Positions 6,514-9,792 of a stretch of 9,792 nt of DNA are shown piece by piece (within the stretch, counting starts at the first letter, position 1; each line of letters opens with the position of its first letter). The DNA comes from an alpha proteobacterium 3107 (lineage in GTDB: Bacteria; Pseudomonadota; Alphaproteobacteria; Rhodobacterales; Rhodobacteraceae), in contig JPPB01000292.1 in NCBI GenBank assembly GCA_001483205.1, positions 1 through 9,792 on the forward strand, read 5' to 3'. The notes beneath the pieces are model-generated. The model did not search any database. It saw only the letters and a program-made list of their open reading frames with translations, and was not told the origin of the DNA. The position numbers were made by a program, and so were the translations under genes.

Positions 6514-8673
6514 TTACCGCGCGGCCTGCTGTTTTCGTCTTTTCGCGCATCCGCCCCGACTGCTCCGCTTGCCCGGCCTGCCCGCTGTCGAGCGCCCTTC
6601 CGCCGCCGCCTCCACCGCAGACTGACGCGCCAGCGGGTCGTCGGCGATGGCGAGGTCCACCGCCTCCAGCCGCCTGATCTCATCCCGCAGGCGGGCGGCC
6701 TCCTCAAACTCCAGATTCTCCGCCGCCCCGCGCATCTGCCCGCGCAACCCTTCCAGATGCGCTTGCAGGTTCGCCCCATGCACCGGGCCATCGACCGTCG
6801 CGGTGACCCGCGCCATATCAGCATCGCCCTGATACAGCCCCGCCAGCACATCATCGACATTCTTCTTCACCGTCTCCGGGGTGATCCCGTGCTCGCGGTT
6901 ATACGCGACCTGACGGGCACGGCGGCGATTCGTCTCGCCAATCGCCCGCTCCATCGAGCCGGTAATACGATCCGCATACATAATCACCCGGCCATCGACA
7001 TTGCGCGCGGCGCGCCCGATGGTCTGAACCAGCGAGGTCTCGGACCGCAGGAACCCTTCCTTGTCGGCGTCAAGAATCGCCACCAGCCCGCATTCGGGGA
7101 TGTCGAGGCCCTCTCTCAGCAGATTGATGCCAATCAGAACATCGAAAGCACCCAGGCGCAGATCACGAAGAATCTCTATCCTTTCAAGGGTTTCTATGTC
7201 ACTGTGCATGTAGCGCACCCGAACCCCCTGTTCGTGCAGATACTCCGTCAGATCCTCGGCCATCCGCTTGGTCAGCGTGGTGACCAGAATGCGATGATCC
7301 CGCGCCGCCACGCGCCGGATTTCATCAAGCAGATCATCCACCTGCATCTCGACCGGGCGAATTTCCACTTCCGGGTCCAACAGGCCGGTCGGGCGGATCA
7401 CCTGTTCGACAAACACGCCGCCGGACTGTTCCAGCTCCCACGCCTGCGGGGTGGCCGAAACGAACACCGATTGCGGGCGCATGGCGTTCCATTCCTCGAA
7501 CTTGAGGGGTCGGTTGTCGGTGCAGGACGGCAACCGAAAGCCATGTTCGGCCAGGGTGGATTTGCGGCGATAGTCGCCCCGATACATGCCGCCGATCTGC
7601 GGCACCGAGACATGGCTTTCATCAGCAAAAACAATCGCGTGGTCGGGGATGTATTCAAACAGTGTCGGCGGCGGTTCGCCCGGCGCGCGCCCGGTCAGAT
7701 AGCGCGAATAATTCTCGATCCCGTTGCAGATGCCTGTCGCCTCAAGCATTTCCAGATCAAACCGGGTGCGTTGTTCCAGCCGTTGCGCCTCAAGCAACCT
7801 GCCCTCGCCCTGCAACTGATCCAGCCGCAGGACCAGCTCTTCCTTGATGCCTTTGATGGCCTGTTTCAGCGTCGGCGTCGGGATCACGTAATGGGAGTTG
7901 GCATAGACGCGCACCTTGGTCAGGGCATCGGTTCTCTCACCGGTCAGTGTGTCAAATTCTGTTATTTTTTCAATCTCATCCCCGAAAAAGCTCAACTTCC
8001 ACCCCCGGTCTTCCAGATGGCTGGGCCAGATTTCAAGGCCATCGCCGCGCACCCGGAAGGAACCGCGCTGAAAGGCGGCGTCGTTGCGGCGGTATTGCTG
8101 TGCCACCAGACCCGCCATGATGTCGCGCAGGTCATATTCCCGGCCCGCCTCTAAATCCTGGGTCATGGCGGTATAGGTCTCCGGGCTGCCGATGCCATAG
8201 ATGCAGGACACCGAGGCAACGATGATCACATCGTCCCGCTCCAGGAGCGCGCGGGTGGCAGAATGGCGCATCCGGTCGATCTGTTCGTTGATCTGGCTTT
8301 CCTTTTCGATATAGGTGTCAGAGCGGGGCACATAGGCTTCGGGCTGGTAATAGTCGTAATAGCTGACAAAATACTCGACGGCGTTGTCGGGGAAAAAGCC
8401 CCTGAATTCCCCGTAAAGCTGGGCCGCCAGTGTCTTGTTGGGGGCCAGCACGATCGCCGGGCGCTGGGTTTGTTCGATGACCCTGGCCATGGTGTAGGTC
8501 TTGCCGGTGCCGGTGGCCCCCAGAAGCACCTGATTGCGTTCGCCGTTCAGGATACCGGCGCTGAGCTCGGCAATGGCGGTGGGCTGGTCGCCCGAGGGCT
8601 GAAACCCGGTGTGCATGGCAAAGCGCTTGCCGCCTTCGGGTTTGTCACGGGCGGCGGTGTTCAGAACGGACAT
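6514..8673 (-). CDS. uvrB: Excinuclease ABC subunit UvrB
   Basis: UvrB is the damage-verifying helicase of nucleotide-excision repair. It is loaded by UvrA and then recruits UvrC. The 719-residue protein shows the expected order: FQPSGDQP (24-31), Walker A GATGTGKT (52-59), the beta-hairpin [20 protein letters not shown] (105-124), Walker B DESH (351-354), VSATP (405-409), a [10 protein letters not shown] helicase motif (518-527), QTIGRAARN (550-558) and a C-terminal UVR domain (about 637-670) for UvrC contact. A basic tail of about 45 residues ends in [18 protein letters not shown]. The frame stays open upstream to 9141, but that part is antisense to the NDUFS4 gene. [10 protein letters not shown] at 8673 is chosen because AAGGGA lies about 8 bases upstream and the conserved core begins soon after. 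A weak TTGCAG/AAATCT promoter pair (8724-8696) is possible. No GTTC-N7-GTTC LexA site is visible upstream. Confidence 0.98.
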   Translation of the reverse strand: MSVLNTAARDKPEGGKRFAMHTGFQPSGDQPTAIAELSAGILNGERNQVLLGATGTGKTYTMARVIEQTQRPAIVLAPNKTLAAQLYGEFRGFFPDNAVEYFVSYYDYYQPEAYVPRSDTYIEKESQINEQIDRMRHSATRALLERDDVIIVASVSCIYGIGSPETYTAMTQDLEAGREYDLRDIMAGLVAQQYRRNDAAFQRGSFRVRGDGLEIWPSHLEDRGWKLSFFGDEIEKITEFDTLTGERTDALTKVRVYANSHYVIPTPTLKQAIKGIKEELVLRLDQLQGEGRLLEAQRLEQRTRFDLEMLEATGICNGIENYSRYLTGRAPGEPPPTLFEYIPDHAIVFADESHVSVPQIGGMYRGDYRRKSTLAEHGFRLPSCTDNRPLKFEEWNAMRPQSVFVSATPQAWELEQSGGVFVEQVIRPTGLLDPEVEIRPVEMQVDDLLDEIRRVAARDHRILVTTLTKRMAEDLTEYLHEQGVRVRYMHSDIETLERIEILRDLRLGAFDVLIGINLLREGLDIPECGLVAILDADKEGFLRSETSLVQTIGRAARNVDGRVIMYADRITGSMERAIGETNRRRARQVAYNREHGITPETVKKNVDDVLAGLYQGDADMARVTATVDGPVHGANLQAHLEGLRGQMRGAAENLEFEEAARLRDEIRRLEAVDLAIADDPLARQSAVEAAAEGRSTAGRPGKRSSRGGCAKRRKQQAAR

Positions 8674-8779
8674 GGCGCGATTCCCTTTTGCCCCCAGATT
8701 TGACCGCTTTCGGGTTGGCTGCAAGGGCGCGCGGGCGGGCGACGGGGGTGGTGCTGACATCCCGGCGGTGAAAGCACCC

Positions 8780-8808
8780 TTGCGGGCGGCGGTGTTTTTG
8801 CCGATAAA
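8780..8808 (+). promoter_or_regulatory. Candidate promoter of the NDUFS4-like gene
   Basis: TTGCGG (8780-8785) and GATAAA (8803-8808, 4 of 6 matches to TATAAT) are spaced by exactly 17 bases. Transcription would begin near 8815, leaving a short leader that carries the GAGGAGG ribosome site. An alternative TTGACC box at 8700-8705 has no good -10 at standard spacing. Confidence 0.35.
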
Positions 8809-8832
8809 GACGGGGGAGCAGAGGAGGTTTCG

Positions 8833-9144
8833 ATGCGTGCCCGTATTTATCAACCCGCCCGCAGCGCGATGCAGTCCGGCACGGGCCGGAGCAGGACATG
8901 GGTTCTGGAGTTTTCGCCCGCCTCTGCCCGTGATCTGGACCCGTTGATGGGCTGGACAAGCTCGGGCGATACCCAGAGCCAGATATGCCTGCATTTCGAC
9001 AGCAGAGAGGCCGCCGTCAGCTATGCACGGGCGCGGGGGATAGAGGCGGTGGTGCAGGAACCCCATGACCGCAGGCCGAATATCCGCCCGATGGGGTATG
9101 GCGAAAATTTTGCCACCCACCGGCGCAGGGCGTGGACCCATTGA
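8833..9144 (+). CDS. Complex I NDUFS4-like accessory subunit
   Basis: This 103-residue protein matches the ETC complex I conserved-region family, the bacterial counterpart of mitochondrial NDUFS4. In alphaproteobacteria it is a peripheral-arm supernumerary subunit of NADH:ubiquinone oxidoreductase, on the cytoplasmic face of the membrane. Diagnostic stretches are [13 protein letters not shown] (4-16), WVLEF (23-27), [20 protein letters not shown] (36-55), [12 protein letters not shown] (59-70) and the C-terminal [18 protein letters not shown]. It lacks a mitochondrial-type N-terminal extension, and the length is typical of bacterial members. The start has an excellent AGAGGAGG ribosome site about 5 bases upstream. 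It is a single-gene unit, divergent from uvrB by 159 bp and not with other nuo genes in this window, which is usual for this late-added subunit. Family assignment is strong; assembly into this organism's complex I is inferred. Confidence 0.93.
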   Translation: MRARIYQPARSAMQSGTGRSRTWVLEFSPASARDLDPLMGWTSSGDTQSQICLHFDSREAAVSYARARGIEAVVQEPHDRRPNIRPMGYGENFATHRRRAWTH

Positions 9145-9149
9145 ATGAC

Positions 9150-9177
9150 CGGCCCGGATGATGCGGGCGGCGGGCCG
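9150..9177 (+). terminator. Stem-loop after the NDUFS4-like gene
   Basis: CGGCCCG (9150-9156) and CGGGCCG (9171-9177) form a perfect 7-bp stem that begins 5 bases past the stop codon. An alternative shorter stem (GCCCG with CGGGC, 9152-9168) is nested inside. There is no T-run, so it is a candidate terminator or 3'-end stabiliser only. Confidence 0.33.
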
Positions 9178-9262
9178 TCTGTCGTCGGTGGGCAGGCCGC
9201 CGGATTTGCAGAATTGACCGGGGCCGGTATTTGAGGCAAGAGGGCCGTGTTTGCCGGAAAAC

Positions 9263-9339
9263 GGCCCCGTAGCTCAACCGGATAGAGCAGGCGCCTTCTA
9301 AGCGTCAGGTTGTGGGTTCAAGTCCTACCGGGGTCGCCA
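9263..9339 (+). tRNA. tRNA-Arg (anticodon UCT)
   Basis: The 77 bases fold as a complete cloverleaf. The acceptor stem GGCCCCG pairs with CGGGGTC (one G-U), followed by discriminator G and an encoded CCA. The D arm is GCTC-AACCGGATA-GAGC, the anticodon stem GGCGC/GCGTC has loop CTTCTAA (anticodon TCT), and the T arm is GTGGG-TTCAAGT-CCTAC. It reads AGA (and AGG by wobble), rare codons in GC-rich genes like these. A TTGACC box at 9214-9219 could be the -35 of its promoter, though the -10 is weak. Confidence 0.97.
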
Positions 9340-9388
9340 TTGCCGATTCGGGGTGGTGTGTTCTGTCCGGGAAACCGGGGCGGCCCGG

Positions 9389-9472
9389 TGGTGCGGGTGG
9401 TCGGACTCGAACCGACACTCCTTGCGGAAAGGGTGTTTGAGACCCTCGCGTCTACCATTCCGCCACACCCGC
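9389..9472 (-). tRNA. tRNA-Leu (anticodon CAA)
   Basis: On the minus strand 84 bases fold as a class II tRNA. The acceptor stem GCGGGTG/CACCCGC is perfect, with discriminator A and an encoded CCA. The anticodon stem AGGGT/ACCCT has loop CTCAAAC (anticodon CAA), there is a long variable arm TCC-GCAA-GGA, and the T arm is GTCGG-TTCGAGT-CCGAC. The long variable arm and leucine-type identity agree with the anticodon. It reads UUG, a minor leucine codon in this DNA. Its 3' end faces that of tRNA-Arg, 49 bp away. Confidence 0.97.
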
Positions 9473-9512
9473 ATTCTGTGCTCCCCACGGATTGCCGCAG
9501 AGACCGGCCCCC

Positions 9513-9541
9513 TGTCTAACCCGCCGCGCCGCCGGGATCAA
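9513..9541 (-). promoter_or_regulatory. Candidate promoter of tRNA-Leu
   Basis: On the minus strand TTGATC (9541-9536, 4 of 6 matches) and TAGACA (9518-9513, 3 of 6) are separated by exactly 17 GC-rich bases. The start would be near 9506, about 35 bases before the mature tRNA 5' end, a reasonable length for a trimmed leader. Confidence 0.4.
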
Positions 9542-9615
9542 TAGGGCCGCGTGTCGCCGGTTTCGGCCCTGAAAAAGACCTCCGCATAATGGCGCATCGG
9601 CGGCCAACCCGTCCC

Positions 9616-9634
9616 GCCCGGCGGAACGCCGGGC
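9616..9634. repeat. Strong hairpin GCCCGGCG-GAA-CGCCGGGC
   Basis: A perfect 8-bp GC stem closes a 3-base loop. It directly abuts a second hairpin that begins at 9635, so the two sit in tandem without a spacer. No T-run follows on the plus strand. It is the first of three strong hairpins near the right edge. Confidence 0.55.
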
Positions 9635-9662
9635 AGCGCCTGCCTGCCCCCCGGCAGGCGCT
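9635..9662. repeat. Hairpin with AGCGCCTGCC/GGCAGGCGCT arms
   Basis: A perfect 10-bp inverted repeat surrounds an 8-base C-rich loop and ends 4 bases before the ATG at 9667. The arm sequences AGCGCCTGC and GGCAGGCG recur at 9734-9742 and 9746-9753, where they form another hairpin. On the plus strand it would sit in the leader of the downstream ORF and could hide its ribosome site; as DNA it may be a dispersed palindromic repeat. Confidence 0.55.
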
Positions 9663-9666
9663 TAAA

Positions 9667-9792
9667 ATGTCTCAACCTGTTGCAACGTATGGATTTTATG
9701 GAAAGACCATCGCCAATGTGAATTGCCGCGAAAAGCGCCTGCTCAGGCAGGCGGCTGCCCGGCTGAGCTATTATGCAGAGGTCTTTGAAACG
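9667..9792 (+). CDS. Unidentified ORF, 5' part only (runs off the window)
   Basis: From ATG 9667 a frame of 42 codons stays open to the window end. It starts MSQPVATYGFYGKTI, has NCREKRLLRQAAARLSYYAEV in the middle (one cysteine, two adjacent tyrosines) and ends FET. I do not recognise a family. Only a little over half of its codons end in G or C, clearly lower than the neighbouring genes, which might mark acquired DNA beside tRNA-Leu, but the sample is short. The same frame is open further upstream with an ATG at 9589, but that segment runs through the two hairpins and gives an Arg/Pro-rich peptide. The ribosome site is weak for either start. The opposite strand is also open here, so coding is not certain. 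Confidence 0.35.
   Translation, partial: MSQPVATYGFYGKTIANVNCREKRLLRQAAARLSYYAEVFET
9736..9753. repeat. Third hairpin CGCCTGC-TCAG-GCAGGCG
   Basis: A perfect 7-bp stem closes a 4-base loop. It lies about 100 bases after the hairpin at 9635-9662 and shares its arm sequence, although the loops differ. It falls inside the unidentified ORF, where it encodes part of the Arg/Leu-rich stretch. Confidence 0.5.

Noticed and set aside
6757..8154. A long open frame (465 codons) antisense to uvrB
   Set aside because: It is a shadow of the UvrB codons, with low-complexity His/Gln/Arg composition and no ribosome site.
8674..9141. A 156-codon in-frame extension upstream of uvrB
   Set aside because: It is antisense to the NDUFS4-like gene and its leader, gives a Pro/Arg/His-rich peptide without domain pattern, and the proper start at 8673 has a ribosome site and leads straight into the conserved UvrB core.
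9340..9519. Small plus-strand frames across the tRNA-Leu gene
   Set aside because: They are translations of a tRNA gene and its flanks; the tRNA fold explains the sequence fully.
6410..9593. The shared 10-mer GCATAATGGC at 6410 and 9584
   Set aside because: Two copies of a 10-mer in a window this size are expected by chance, and the flanks do not match.
1..9792. CRISPR arrays, insertion sequences, prophage genes
   Set aside because: I saw no regularly spaced direct repeats, transposase motifs or phage proteins anywhere in the window.

Overview
The window looks like ordinary chromosomal DNA from a GC-rich alphaproteobacterium, most likely of the Rhodobacteraceae (Roseobacter/Rhodobacter/Paracoccus group). 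The basis is an NDUFS4-type complex I accessory subunit, which is an alphaproteobacterial and mitochondrial trait, together with high GC, GC-rich third codon positions and the styles of AlaS, UvrB and MmsA. The species cannot be named from the sequence alone.

Layout from left to right. (1) Minus strand, 1-894: a two-CBS-domain protein followed by the 5' part of coaD (coenzyme A biosynthesis), probably one transcript starting from a consensus TTGACA box near 955. (2) A 218-bp divergent region, 895-1112, with an inverted repeat (958-986) and the palindrome TTTTGCAAAA (1028-1037). (3) Plus strand: mmsA, the CoA-acylating methylmalonate-semialdehyde dehydrogenase that yields propionyl-CoA. (4) An AT-rich gap, 2613-3031, with terminator-like hairpins, then a small unrecognised plus-strand gene (3032-3280). 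(5) Minus strand: uvrB, then alaS, then a DUF1330 gene whose start codon overlaps the alaS stop (ATGA). The small gene and DUF1330 converge on a perfect 16-bp palindrome at 3287-3302. (6) Diverging from uvrB, the NDUFS4-like gene (8833-9144). (7) Two convergent tRNA genes, tRNA-Arg(UCT) on plus and tRNA-Leu(CAA) on minus. (8) A cluster of strong hairpins (9616-9753) that overlaps the start of an unidentified plus-strand reading frame running off the window.

Most genes are housekeeping: CoA synthesis, alanyl-tRNA charging, nucleotide-excision repair, NADH dehydrogenase accessory function and rare-codon tRNAs. mmsA is the one catabolic gene (valine, beta-alanine/malonate semialdehyde or inositol breakdown), and it may be controlled by propionyl-CoA through the TTTGCAAA-type site. 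I saw no complete undescribed system, phage, CRISPR array or insertion sequence. The least explained parts are the small ORF at 3032, the 16-bp palindrome and the hairpin cluster at the right edge.
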